This document shows, in pieces, positions 29,304 to 40,199 of a DNA stretch of 64,000 nucleotides. The notes beneath the pieces are model-generated. The model did not search any database. It was not told where the DNA came from and was given only the letters and a program-made list of their open reading frames with translations. Where the stretch lies: contig OZ020593.1 in the NCBI GenBank assembly GCA_963971535.1, positions 35,188,576 to 35,252,575 on the forward strand, given 5' to 3'. Source of the DNA: Notolepis coatsorum. Taxonomy: Eukaryota; Chordata; Actinopteri; Aulopiformes; Paralepididae. Numbering within the stretch: the first letter of the stretch is position 1; each line of letters opens with the position of its first letter. A program made the translations under genes and the position numbers.

Positions 29304-30950
29304 AGGCAGAGAAGCTCTTGGAGGGTATCAACAGATCCCTGTCACCTCTGGACCCCAAGAAGCTCCTGCAAATATCGATGGACGGCCTTACAGTGAATTG
29401 GAAGTTCTTAAGAATATTCCAAGAGGACAAGAGCAAAGAGGACCCAGATGCACCAAAGCTCATCAACCTGGGATGTTGTGGTCTGCATGTTGTGCATGGA
29501 AGTTTCCAGACCGGAGAGAGGGAAACAGGTTGGAAAATCGGAGATGTGCTGAGAGCGCTTTGGCAGGTGTTCTATGACTCGTCAGCAAGGCGAGAGGATT
29601 TCAGTGAGCTGACTAAAACTGCAAGATTTCCTCTGAAGTTCTGTGCCACTCGATGGGTCGAAGACTTGCAAGTTGTTGAGCGGGCAATCGAAGTGTGGCC
29701 AGCTGTGATGGCGTACATCCACAGCCACAAGAAACTTCCGAAGAGTAAAGTGCCAACATCTGCGTCCTACTTGACAGTCAAGAAGGCAACCGAAGACCCT
29801 CTTTTCCTGGCTAAACTTGAGTTTTTCGCTTTTGTTGCAAGACAGCTATAGCCTTTTTTGGAGGTATTTCAGACAGATGCCCCAATGGTGCCATTCTTGG
29901 CAAAGGAGCTCCAAAGCACCCTGACAGGCCTGCTGTCATGCTTTATCAAGAGAGAAGAGCTGGCAAAGATCAAGACACTGGCAAAGAAGCAAATCCATGT
30001 CCCTCTCAAACACCTGGACATAGGATTTTCAACCAAGCAGGCTTTGCAGAAGGCATCTGAGAAGCTCCAGGAAAATCCAGTGAAAATTGTGGAGTTCAAA
30101 AAAGAATGTGTCTCCTTACTCGCAATGACCTGCAAGAAAATTATGGAGAGAAGTCCTCTCATGTATCCAGCTGTGCGGCATATGAGGTCCCTTGACCCTG
30201 TGATGATTGTGACAGAAACCGAAAGTACAACAGCAATGTTTGAGAAACTCCTTCAGGTTCTCCTCAATGCTGGATGGTGCCCTGCCACAGAGTGTGACAA
30301 AGTCCTTTCTCAGTATAAAGCATTCTCACTCGATGTCAACACAAAACACAAAGCAGAGTTCCAAGAATTTGTTTACAGCTGCAGACTTGATGAATTCTTC
30401 GGAAGATATCTCAGTGGCAAAGAAGAGTATGCAGAACTGTGGAACATCATGAAATGTCTCTTCACTCTGTCATGGACAAGCTGCAGTAGAAAGGGGGTAC
30501 TCTGTTAACAAGGATATGCTTGTTGAAAACCTACAGGAGAAGATGCTAATAGCAATGTGCTTGGTCCACGATGCAATGGCTGGGCACACAGATGAAGCTC
30601 TTCCAAAAGACCTCAAGCAACACTGCAGAGGAGCAAGGACAAGATATGAGATGTATCTGGAAGACCAGAAGAAGTTGAGAGAGCAAACCACCAAAGAGAA
30701 GAAAAGAAAGGAGCTCTGCCAGGAAATCCAGAAGGTGAAAACAAAGCGGCAAAAGGTAATGACTAGTGCTGAAACAATGGAGAAAGAAGCACATGAAATG
30801 GCAGTCATGGCAGAGAAGAAGCACGATTTTACACTGCTGTCAAAATCAAATGCCTATCGGAAAGGGGTTGCTGATAAAAAGGAAGGGATGGCAGCTCTAG
30901 ACAAAGCCCTGAAAGAGCTGCAAGAGTCTGTCAATAAGTTAAAGCAATGA
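29304..30950 (+). pseudogene. hAT-like transposase-derived gene, 5'-truncated, stop and frameshift
   Basis: Three collinear segments form one product of about 545 residues. Segment 1 (to 29851) has LLQISMDGLTVNWKFL, CGLHVVHGSFQTGE and LKFCATRWVEDLQVVERAIE. A TAG at 29849-29851 stands where Gln would fit. Segment 2 has VFQTDAPMVPFLAKEL and later LDEFFGRYLSGKEEY. A frameshift near 30480 leads into AAVERGYSVNKDMLVENLQE, a hAT-style C-terminal block, and a Lys/Glu-rich coiled coil ending at TGA 30950. The family is known to me from many fish predictions as a hAT-related transposase without a firm name. No ATG is evident: the frame is open only from the edge of the tandem array, so the N-terminus is lost. 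The low number of lesions suggests recent decay. Confidence 0.65.
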
Positions 30951-31203
30951 GGTATGCTATGCGCAATAGCCTTTATGGATGTATGAAAGATTGTAATATT
31001 TATTGGTCAGATAAAGACAAATATAACACAATTTTAGGTTATGGAGATGACCAATTTTTTACTCAAAATAACATTCTATTTCAGATCTTCAGACTGTAGA
31101 GAGGAGGAGTAAGAGGAGTGGAGAGGGGCATTGAGCATGACCTCAGAGTTGCTTTGTCTACCATCACCCCAGACTTTGAGACTCTTGTCAGGAGCAAATA
31201 ACA

Positions 31204-31377
31204 TCCCCAGTTATCCCATTAGTTCCCTGGGATGTTAAGCTAAGAAGTCTGCTAAGAAGGATATATTATTTATTATTATTATTATTTTATTTCATTGTGT
31301 TTTTAGCCCTTAGTTGCACTTTTGTTGCAACCCCAGTTATCCCATTAGTTCCCCCAAACTTAGGTCTGTTATGTTAA
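31204..31377. repeat. Direct repeat flanking the TTAA element, left copy
   Basis: A block starting TTAAGCTAAGAAGTCTGCTA and running through CCCAGTTATCCCATTAGTTC recurs at 32233-32347 (AAGCTAAGAAATCTGCTAAG). The CCCAGTTATCCCATTAGTTC phrase occurs three times in all. Confidence 0.8.
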
Positions 31378-31640
31378 AGGTGACATGTACTATAAATGTC
31401 ATTTTTCAGTCTCTAGCATTGTATTATAGTAATAGGAGTTCATATCAATGTGTTTTAGTGTCTAAATACCATATTGGCGGATTGCTCTGATTCAGCTCAG
31501 CCCCTTTCCTCCTCCAGTAAATCAGGCCATTTTAATTTGAACGTCTGAGTCACGTCATTCGGACGCTGGGTAGCGCACAGTGATGCGATTGGCTCTGTGG
31601 TTGGAGCTAATGCCTGCCTACTTCCTCATACTGCGAGGCA

Positions 31641-31853
31641 GATTGAAACCCGACACCTCTGCATACTCTGGAGGGAGAGAGAGAGATAGAGAGGGAGAGA
31701 CAGAGAGAGGGAGACAGAGAGAGAGGGAGGGAGCACTTGGTGTGTTTTACACCAAGTGCTCCCTCCCTCTCTCTCTCTGTCTCCCTCTCTCTCTGTCTCT
31801 CCCTCTATCTCTCTCTCTCCCTCCAGAGTATGCAGAGGTGTCGGGTTTCAATC
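31641..31853. repeat. 213-bp GA/CT near-perfect palindrome
   Basis: The arms 31641-31743 and 31749-31853 are inverted copies separated by GTTTT. Unique edges (GATTGAAACCCGACACCTCT and GCACTTGGTGT) match exactly in both arms; differences are confined to lengths of the GA runs. Confidence 0.92.
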
Positions 31854-31920
31854 TTCCCCGCAGGGAGAGAAAAAATGAAAGGAAGAGACGGACGGCCTGT
31901 CTTTTTTTTCCTCTCTCTCG

Positions 31921-31969
31921 CACCCCCCCCCCCCCCCCTCTCTCTCTCTCTATCTCTCTCTGTCTACCT
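31921..31969. repeat. C run and (CT)n
   Basis: A run of about 16 C followed by CT repeats. Confidence 0.9.
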
Positions 31970-32479
31970 CTCTCTGTCTATTCATTCATTTTCATTCATT
32001 CATTCCAGTCGCAGACTGTGTGGACTGACTGTCACTCAAAGTGCTTAAGGGGGCGGAGCCAGGCCATAACAGCCTGAAATCTTGGAGCTGAAAAATGATG
32101 GTTTTGAGTACTTGATTAGAAATATAAAACAATGCATTTTTTTGAAAGAAACCTTACAGATGTCTTCAATAGACTAACAGGAATTGTGTAAAGTTGCCCA
32201 AATAGTGCTAGGAATAGCAGTACATAGCCCCTTTAAGCTAAGAAATCTGCTAAGAAGCATATTATTTATTATTATTTTATTTCATTGGGTTTTTAGCCCT
32301 AGTTGCACTTTTGTTGCAACCCCAGTTATCCCATTAGTTCCCCCAAGGGAGGAGGAAGAGAAGAGGCCGCAAAGATGGAAGAGGAGGATGACAGAGGAAA
32401 AGGGAGAACAGTGGAGAGGAGTTGAGAAGAGTAGGAAGAGAAGACAGGAGCGGACACGAGGGGAGGTGTGGAGAGAAGA

Positions 32480-33250
32480 GGACAGTCAAGTCAAGAGTTT
32501 TAATTGTCACGGCATACAAGTATACAATGAAATCTTGCCCGCAACGATGTGCAATACAGTGGTACAACATATAATAGAATCCAATAAAAAAAAACATTGT
32601 GCAATAACAGGTAACATGGTGTGACATCTCGGTATCTGTACATAGTTATTTACAGAGCATATAGGACATGCTAGGTAGCTTTGGTAGTGCAATACACTGT
32701 TCCTGTTGTTATACTAATTTAAAGTGGCCTTTCCTTTTGGCCATAAGTGTGGGCGTGTGCGGCATGAGTGTGTGTCTGCTCATGTTAAAGTGTTAAAGTG
32801 GCTGCTAGTGTGTGAGCGTGCACAGCGTGCGTGTCGTGTGTGTGTTCATGTGTGCTTGTGTGTGGATAGTTCAGTGTTCTGTGGCACTCAATGTTCATTG
32901 TTCAATGCTCTGATGGCCTGGGGGAAGAAGCTGAGCCTAAGCCTCTCTGTCCTAGTAGCTGGGGTTCGCAGGCGTCTGCCTGACCTCAGCAGCTGGAACA
33001 GGCTGTTATTGGGGTGGTGTGGGTCTTTCATTATTCTGCAGGCTCTGGATTTGCACCTCTTGTTGTATAGAACCTGCAGGGGAGGTAGTGCAATACCCGT
33101 GGTACGCTCGGCTGAGCGCACCACTCTCTGTAGGGCCTTCTTGTCCTGTGCCGTGCTGTTTCCATACCAGGCAGTGATGTTTCCGGTCAAGATGCTCTCT
33201 ACAGCTCCTGAGTAGAAGGACTGGAGTATCTTCCCCGACAGGATGAGATA
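32480..33250 (-). pseudogene. Rex1/CR1-like LINE, 3' fragment
   Basis: On the minus strand from about 33250 to 32885 the frame encodes [40 protein letters not shown] and PHHPNNSLFQLLRSGRRLRT, the end of a Rex1-like polymerase. It matches 57255-57590 closely. The 3' UTR follows to about 32480. The RT catalytic region is absent, so it is a 5'-truncated insertion. Confidence 0.8.
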
Positions 33251-33586
33251 GGAGAGGAGTGGAAGAAAGAACATATATCAATCCCAGTGCTCATGTGTTC
33301 CAGTTCAATAAATTGTTCATCTACAGCTTGTTGCATTATTTCATGCATTGATATTATCAATAAGACATCATCTCTAAGCATTTACAATGTAGACTTGACT
33401 GGCACATCTTTTAAATCAAGTAAGTAGTCAGGTGCCCTAGGGGGTTGTGTGTGAGGGGAGGGGGGTGCGGATGGGGGCGGAAAGCTTCAGGGGCCTATAG
33501 ATCATCACTTAATATGGTACCTGGAAAATCAGGAGGTAGCATGGAAAAAAATTTCAAGGCAAGCGTGGGAACCCTGATTATACATT
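33251..33586. other. No recognised feature
   Basis: Short noncoding stretch without recognisable repeats, with G-rich sequence at 33445-33475. Confidence 0.4.
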
Positions 33587-33613
33587 ATCGATTGGCGTTT
33601 CGTCCCTATACAC
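33587..33613. mobile_element. piggyBac-like element, left remnant before hAT insertion
   Basis: ATTGGCGTTTCGTCCCT matches the element at 52775-54543 (near 53000). The match continues only after the hAT insertion, at about 37244. The left TTAA end of this copy is missing. Confidence 0.6.
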
Positions 33614-34321
33614 TAGGGATGTGCATCTCCATCACTGAGGCCGATGCGATGCGCATCTCGATACGGTGCCAACGATACGATACATTAACGATACATTTGA
33701 AGCACCGGGCGATGCGATACGATTCACCCCTGTTGAGATACGATACGATACAATTTGATTCAACATAGTGCGATACGATGCGATTCAACACGATGCAAAA
33801 TAATGATAAACTGTTATGGTATGCCAGAGGATTTGGTTGTATTCCTTATATGCAGCTTATATTATTATTAAAAATTAAATAATCTACTGTAAGACAATTT
33901 ATATAAAAACTCTTGGGTGCCTAAGACTTTTGCACAGTACTGTGTTTTCTATCCACTTTAGCTAAAAACACACACACAATTTATATATACACACTACTGT
34001 GAGACAATAATAATCACACACAAAGGGATAATGGCTTATAGCAGACTTAATGATTTTATAATATTTCAGATAATGAAATTAAATGTTTATCATCAACTAT
34101 CCAGTTAGTATTTATATTGTAACGTTTGGCCACTTTTAATCATTGAACGTAGAGAGAGAGCGCGCGCGTTTGAGCGTTCTGATGTTCCGTAGCTAACCAC
34201 ACCATGATGGCATTTTGTCAACACAGTTGGAACCTGGAGTTTCAAGTTTCAAGTTTCTTTGGAGGAAGCGATATTGCCAATAAATGTGAAGTTGTCTTTG
34301 AACCTGTTGTCAAGCGTCGTC

Positions 34322-34345
34322 AATATACCCCCCCCCCCCCCCCAT
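34322..34345. repeat. C run
   Basis: A run of about 17 C. Confidence 0.9.
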
Positions 34346-34394
34346 TTCCTCGCTAATGGAACTGGTGTTGCGGAGTCACGTTAGTTAGTTTGAT

Positions 34395-34526
34395 AGTTTA
34401 GCGTTAGCCACTGGCTAGTTTAGCGTTAGCCGCTGGCTAGTTTAGCGTTAGCGGCTGGCTAGTTTAGCGTTAGCCGCTGGCTAGTTTAGCGTTAGCCGCT
34501 GGCTAGTTTAGCGTTAGCCGCTGGCT
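34395..34526. repeat. 22-bp tandem repeat
   Basis: Six units of TAGTTTAGCGTTAGCCGCTG plus GC, with single-base variation in two units. Confidence 0.92.
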
Positions 34527-35103
34527 AACATTAGCCAGTTGGTAAATTCAATTGATGTCTCGACTTCCCTGTTTGTTGATAACTGTGACACGGCTCTTGC
34601 CTTCCGTAGTAGCGAAGCAAAGATAGTCTCTGCTGCTGAGTGCTGACAGAAGTGGATCAGAGGAAATTATATGAATGAATCGGTTTTGACCGATGCAAAG
34701 ACGCTAACAACAGATGCATCGCGAGTTCAACCTGAATTGTAGCCGCCGCATTTTTCCCACCAATGCACTCGCATCTTGAACGTTTACAGGGCATGTGAGC
34801 GGAGCGGAGTGCTCGAAAAATCCGCTCTTCGCTCTAGATGTCTGGTTCCGCTCCCATCCGCTCATGTTGGCCCGCCCCCCCAAGTCGCTCACCGCTCACC
34901 TTCATTTACGAATCAAGCGCTCCACATCGCTCCACAGCATTTTAATTTTTTTTGGAGCATGATGTAAATTAGCTTGATTTGACCAAACTACAACAGTCTA
35001 CACCCCCTGGGCCCCTTAACAATTGTTTGTATTGAGCCGTATTGTAATTGTACCCATTCTGCAATGTTAAATAACGTTGTTTATCCATTCACTAGCTCTA
35101 CTA

Positions 35104-36626
35104 TAGCCCATGTGCTGCACACAGCAGCATCACACCTGGACAAGAGGCAGGGGAACTATGTGAGAATGCTATTCATCGACTACAGCTCGGCATTCAATAC
35201 CATAGTCCCCTCCATACTCATAGCCAAGCTCAGGGACCTGGGCTTGGGCTATGACCTCTGCCAGTGGGTCTTGGACTTCCTGACTGGCAGACCCCAGGTG
35301 GTGAGAGCAGGCAACTGCACCTCCTCATCCATCACCCTCAACATAGGGGCCCCCCAGGGCTGTGTTCTGAGTCCCCTCCTCTACTCCCTGTACACACACG
35401 ACTGTGTGGCTCAGCGGAGTAGCAATACAATCATCAAATTTGCTGACGACACAGTGGTGGTGGGCCTGATCTCTGCCAACGACGAGAGGGCCTACCTGGA
35501 AGAGGTCAAGGTCCTGGCGGGATGGTGCCAGGAAAACAGCCTCTCCCTGAACGTCAGCAAAACAAAGGAGATGATTGTGGACTTCAGGAGGTCGGGGGTC
35601 AAGGACTACAGCCCCCTCAGCATCGACGGGGCACCGGTTGAGAGAGTCAACAGCTTTAAGTACCTCAGAGCCTACATATCCGAGGACTTGACATGGACCA
35701 CACACATTGACAGTGTTGTGAAGAAGGCACGACAACGCCTCTACTTCCTCAGGCGCCTAAGGAAGTTCCAAGTCAGCCAGAAGATCCTTAAGAACTTCTA
35801 CTCATGTACAATAGAGAGCATCTTGACCGGCAACATCACCTCCTGGTTTGGGAATAGCACTGCACAAGACCGAAGCAGACTACAAAGAGTGACACGTTCA
35901 GCCGAACGCACAATTGGAGGGGGGCTCCCCACCCTCCAGAACATTTACAACAAGCGTTGCAAGGGCAAGGCTAAGAGAATCATTAAAGACTCCAGTCACC
36001 CGAACAACTGCCTCTTTGAACTGCTGCGGTCAGGCAAGCGATACCGGAGTCTCAAGGCGAGCACAGAAAGACTCAGAAGAAGGTTCTATCCCCAGGCCAT
36101 CAGGCTGCTAAACGAACAATGAATGAACACTACACAACAACAACCACCAAACGCACATAGCACACACATCCACACGCACACACTCACTTTAAACAAACAC
36201 ACTGTAGCACCCACTCCACACACTTTATAGCACACACCCACTTTAAACAAACACACTGTAGCACCCACTCCCCACACTTTATATTTATGGATGAAGGATT
36301 GCACTACAACTCGTACACCTTACTGTAAATTGTACCTAAAATTGTACCTCATCCCATTTCTGCTTTGCACTAGATAGTACTGTACATTAGTACACTGCAT
36401 AGTATTGTGTATTGTATATTATATGGTAACTCAGAACATTGTACATATGTCTATACCGAACACTGTGACCTCATTTTTCTTCTTCTAAATTCATGCTATA
36501 TTATGTTATTATGTTATTTGATACTATCTTGTCTAGCACAGTCTCTGGAGCGTAACAGTAAGAAGCATTTTGTATGAAAGTATTCTGTACTTCTGTATGA
36601 CAACTATTAAAGAACTTGAACTTGAA
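35104..36626 (+). mobile_element. Rex1/CR1-like LINE, 5'-truncated, young
   Basis: The insertion is bounded by CTACTA on both sides (35098-35103 and 36627-36632). It includes an unbroken polymerase frame, a CA-rich 3' UTR with a roughly 50-bp duplication (36180-36290), and ends with AACTTGAACTTGAA-like repeats. Confidence 0.85.
35107..36122 (+). CDS. Rex1-like reverse transcriptase, C-terminal two thirds
   Basis: Non-LTR reverse transcriptase copies element RNA at a nicked target. The frame is open through the insertion edge; its first LINE-derived residues are [16 protein letters not shown]. The RT motifs are [12 protein letters not shown] (first Asp), [32 protein letters not shown] (catalytic FADD) and [13 protein letters not shown]. 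The thumb and C-terminal region follow, with [19 protein letters not shown] and [16 protein letters not shown], ending ...AIRLLNEQ at TGA 36122. The endonuclease domain and N-terminal fingers are missing, so no start codon belongs to it. With no stop in about 340 codons, this copy is recent. Confidence 0.85.
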
Positions 36627-36705
36627 CTACTAAGCGATGGTAGCTAGCCTAGCCACAATGCTATGGTCGCTGCCATTCACGTTAGCATGTAAGCTAACGA
36701 CAACA

Positions 36706-36927
36706 GGAGCATGATGTAAATTAGCTTGATTTGACCAAACTACAACAGTCTACACCCCCTGGGCCCCTTAACAATTGTTTGTATTGAGCCGTATTGTAAT
36801 TGTACCCATTCTGCAATGTTAAATAACATTGTTTATCCATTCACTAGCTCTACTAAGCGATGGTAGCTAGCCTAGCCACAATGCTATGGTCGCTGCCATT
36901 CATGTTAGCATGTAAGCTAACGACAAC
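36706..36927. repeat. Tandem duplicate of hAT interior
   Basis: Second copy of the block GGAGCATGATGTAAATTAGC to AGCTAACGACAAC; about two differences from the copy interrupted by the LINE. Confidence 0.85.
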
Positions 36928-37243
36928 AACAATGGCGGAATATACTTTTGTCTAGCAGGATGTGAGTGACGGTTCACCCTTCTCATTGGTTGAAAATGGC
37001 CTTCATGTTTGTACATCGCCACCTGTTGCTTTGGCATTGTACTACATGTATATTACATCAGTGTTAAACCACTGTGAGCGGCCCGGAGCGGATTGGAGCG
37101 GAGGAGAACTCTCGCTCCGGACGTCGTGCCGACCCATTTTAAAACCCACTCCGTCAAAACCGCCCGCTCCGCTCCCCGCGCCGCTCACATGCCCTGCGGT
37201 GCACCGATGCGAATCGGTGAATCTTAACATCACTACTATACAG

Positions 37244-38019
37244 GCTATATTAAAATGTTCAAATGCATATGATCGCTATGCGTGAAGGAAAGGGGGGGGG
37301 GGGGTCGTTTATGATTCCTTGATTGTCACTAACAGCTTTCTTTAGTAAGACACCATACGTTGATCGGACAGATTGCAATGAAATAAATGGACAATCGAGC
37401 TAGAAATAGCGTCAGACTCAAAATGCATATTGTCGGTATCATGGTCCACCATGAATGCATGAAAGGGTGGGGGGGACATTGTTTCTGATTATTGATTACC
37501 AATAACGGCATTAGCCTCAGTAGCCTCATTCGCTGACCGGGTGGACGGCTATCAAAGCAAGGCCCGACCAAGCTAAAATTGACGTCAAATCGCTCTTACC
37601 TGTGGCCGGTTGGACTGCAAAAAGGATTTCCCAGTTATCGATCGTCATCTGGTAGATCCATATGTCCATTGGCTGATGCTATATTCCTTTACTGCATACT
37701 GAATTCAGCGTCCCAAAAACTATTCCAGGCGATCGGCTACACGCATAGCTTTAGGCTAACAGAAAAGTCCATTCATGATAAAAAAAAAAAACACCGGTCT
37801 GTAACAGGGAACACTGCATTATCGAGACAGCACCCCTACGAGGATCTGGCCGGTAATGCACTTTTCCGAATTCCAAGAGTAGGGTAAATCTGCAGTGCCG
37901 CTCTGTGACATTGAGTAGGATATTACAATGGAATAAAAGCCAAAACAACCTTACCACGTATATATACGTAGTTGGCCCTCAAGCGTTGGATCCGAAACAC
38001 GTGGTTGGCCCTGAATGTG
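37244..38019. mobile_element. piggyBac-like element, right part (CACATT end)
   Basis: This continues from 33613 after removing the hAT. It matches 53040-53500 (GAATGCATGAAAGGG, CCAATAACGGCATT, AGGATCTGGCCGGTA). The right end is the complement of CACATTCAGGGCCAACC, followed by TTAA (38020-38023). On the minus strand a short frame MTIDNWEILFAVQPATG ends at a GGTAAG donor-like site near 37598. Confidence 0.75.
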
Positions 38020-38023
38020 TTAA

Positions 38024-38227
38024 GAGCAATTACCTTGTATTTACAACAACAACAAACACACAAAACAGCGGTTAGGTCACATCATCACCCCGCTAGGGTT
38101 TGGGTAAAGTAGTCCAACAACATGAGCTAGAGCACTGAGATGAACATGTTGGCCGATACCTACATTTCTGTTTTGGCCGATAACTGATATTACCGATGTC
38201 GATATGATCTGTATAAAACAAGTTTAT
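38024..38227. other. No recognised feature
   Basis: A short AT-rich noncoding stretch with an ACAACAACAAACACACAA phrase. Confidence 0.4.
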
Positions 38228-38455
38228 ATGATAATCTACTGCCTTCACTGCCTACAACTGCCTTACACTGTAATCATAACTACCTACTTCAATCTATATA
38301 GCTGCATATATTCCTGTTTATATTCCTACATAATTATGTTCCTGTTGATCTATTCCTGTGTATATAATCACTGTATATTTACTATATCTATATCTCTATA
38401 TGTCCCATGCATACTCCTATTAGTTATACCACTGGCCAGTATGGCTTACTATTAT
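38228..38455 (+). repeat. LINE 3' UTR-like stretch
   Basis: It resembles 21485-21720 (CTGCCTACAACTG, ACACTGTAATCATAACTACC, CCACTGGCCAGTATGGCTTA). It is truncated before the terminal AATAAA block. Confidence 0.5.
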
Positions 38456-38458
38456 TTA

Positions 38459-38604
38459 AGCATTACATCACACGCAGGAGTGTGTTATACTCATTAGATC
38501 ATGCCTAGGGGTGGTTGTTAGGACCGACGCGCAGCGGAGGGTCGTTAGACCCCCCTAGGCGTGATCTAATGAGTATAACACACGACTTCAAGTGATGTAA
38601 TGCT
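38459..38604. repeat. Foldback element
   Basis: The arms (AGCATTACATCAC, GTGTTATACTCATTAGATCA, TGCCTAGGGG) recur as complements to 38604 around a GC-rich centre (ACCGACGCGCAGCGGAGG). It could be a foldback MITE. No target duplication was identified. Confidence 0.8.
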
Positions 38605-38815
38605 TTTATACAATGGCCGAATTCACCCAACCATATTGCTATACAATAAACACACAGTAATTGAAGCATAATGGAGATTTATTCACAAAACCATCCACAG
38701 AGAAAGTAGATCCAATAGTAGATCCAAGTCTAAAAAAAATATATAATCGATGGCCATTTAAATATTTTTATTTTTAAGTCCGCGATTTTTCTTTTGTTTC
38801 ACAATGGGTCATGAC

Positions 38816-39375
38816 TAGTGCTGTTAGGCGATAAAAAAAATGCATCTAATTAATTACAGGATTTGTAATTAATTAATCTAATTAATCGCATTTTAATCGC
38901 ATAACCATTTTATGCCTGATATTCTATATTCTATAATCATATTTCAATTTGCATGTGTCTGGATGGAAGAATTCAGTACTGTATCTACAAAACCTTCTGT
39001 TTAATCATCTTCCATCTATTAATTTGCTTAGATTTTTCAGGTCTGGTCAATTTGAGCATAGTGTTATTCACAGTCAAATTTTTTTTTATTGATATTCTCA
39101 TTTGGTTCATTACAATTTACTCAAGCCTAGTAACAGACACAGTATTTCTGACACTGGGAATACATTCCCTGAGATCCATAGATGTCCCTAGAATCAGATA
39201 CCAAGAACATGCAAATGGACCATATAAAAAAAAGTCTGTAAATGTGTATTCTACGTTCTTACAAAAATGTATATAAAAAAATAAAAAATGCAATTCATTT
39301 TGAGTAAATGTTCATAACGCGATAATTTGCTGTGTAATTAATTAATCTAATTAACGTGATAAACTGACAGCCCTA
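38816..39375. mobile_element. Non-autonomous hAT element with perfect 8-bp duplication
   Basis: GTCATGAC flanks both ends (38808-38815 and 39376-39383). The ends are TAGTGCTGTTAGGCGAT and the complement of TAGGGCTGTCAGTTTATC, with TAATTAATCTAATTAA stretches next to both. The interior is homologous, inverted, to 4560-4870. Confidence 0.88.
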
Positions 39376-39671
39376 GTCATGACAAACCAATTACATAATC
39401 CAACATATGTGTAACGAATTAACATATTCCAGTTGACTATCTTTTTTGGAGGATTCGTTAAAAATATATTCATACTTCCATTTGTCTATCTATGACGGAC
39501 TCATTCAGACTCATTAAAAAAAAGTATTCAGTTGTGGGAGGGATCTGGTGTCACATGGAGTGTGTTATACGAAATAACAACGGCTAAGCTAGTCTTCCTG
39601 GGGTCCACACAGAAAAACAACACAAAACATAACAATACATGAGATACATATGACAATCACAATTCACTTAA

Positions 39672-40199
39672 AGGGGAACTCCAACATTTTGGGAAATTAG
39701 CTTATTTAACATCTTCCCTGGAGTTAGACAAGAAGATACATACCTTTTTTGTCTGTGTGCGTGCATTTTAGCTTTGGGAATAGACGCTCCGTTAGCATAG
39801 CTTAGCTTCAATGGGGGAGGGTTAGAGCCTTACAGTGAGAGCTTTGTCAGACTTTGCAATCAAAAGTTAGGGGGCTAATAACCCTTGCCATAATTTCAGT
39901 GCGCCCCCTAACTTTTTTATTGCAAGGTCTGACATTGACCCCCTTTTCAGGAGTTGACCTAGAGCCCACCAAGGTCATGCATATCAAGTTTGGTCAATGT
40001 CAGACCTTGCAATACACTGTAAGGCACTGTAAGGCTCTAACCCTCCCCCACTTCCAGTGATGAAGCTAAGCTATGCTAACGGAGCGTCTATTCCCAAAGC
40101 TAAAATGCACGCACAGAGACAAAAAATGTATGTATCTTCTTGTCTAACTCCAGGGAAGATGTTAAATAAGCTAATTTCCCAAAATGTTGGAGTTCCCCT
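39672..40199. mobile_element. Long-armed TTAA MITE, Kolobok-type ends
   Basis: TTAA flanks both ends (39668-39671 and 40200-40203). The element starts AGGGGAACTCCAACATTTTG and its right end is the complement. The inverted arms extend about 160-170 bp (39672-39830 and 40027-40199). Confidence 0.88.

Larger units (their letters stand above)
31378..32232. mobile_element. TTAA element, Kolobok-like, carrying a large palindrome (copy 3)
   Basis: TTAA flanks both ends (31374-31377 and 32233-32236). The ends AGGTGACATGTAC and the complement of AGGGGCTATGTAC are similar. Outer parts match 5365-5782 (CATATTGGCGGATTGCTCTG, and AATTGTGTAAAGTTGCCCAA near the right end). The centre holds a GA/CT palindrome and CT-rich tracts. 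Confidence 0.7.
34787..37196. mobile_element. hAT element (CAGGGCATGTGAGCGG ends) with internal duplication and LINE
   Basis: CAGGGCATGTGAGCGG and its complement CCGCTCACATGCCCTG form the ends. The related, complete element is 44448-45138. A 220-bp interior block (34954-35103 plus 36627-36704) is repeated at 36706-36927. A Rex1-like LINE interrupts only the first copy. I see no matching 8-bp duplication. Confidence 0.7.
33614..37235. mobile_element. hAT element with GATACGATAC sub-repeats, carrying nested elements
   Basis: It starts TAGGGATGTGCATC and is rich in CGATACGATAC phrases, a common hAT signature. The right end, the complement of TAGTAGTGATGTTAAGATTC, is only loosely similar. CTATACAC (33606-33613) and CTATACAG (37236-37243) flank it, 7 of 8 identical. 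It carries a 22-bp array and a second hAT (34787-37196), which itself contains a LINE. Confidence 0.65.

Noticed and set aside
31580..32077. 165-codon frame rich in RERE and SLSL
   Set aside because: It is a translation of the GA/CT palindrome and CT repeats.
35064..35103. ATG at 35064 as the start of the Rex1-like polymerase
   Set aside because: It lies in the flanking hAT sequence before the LINE insertion edge; the frame is open across the junction by chance.
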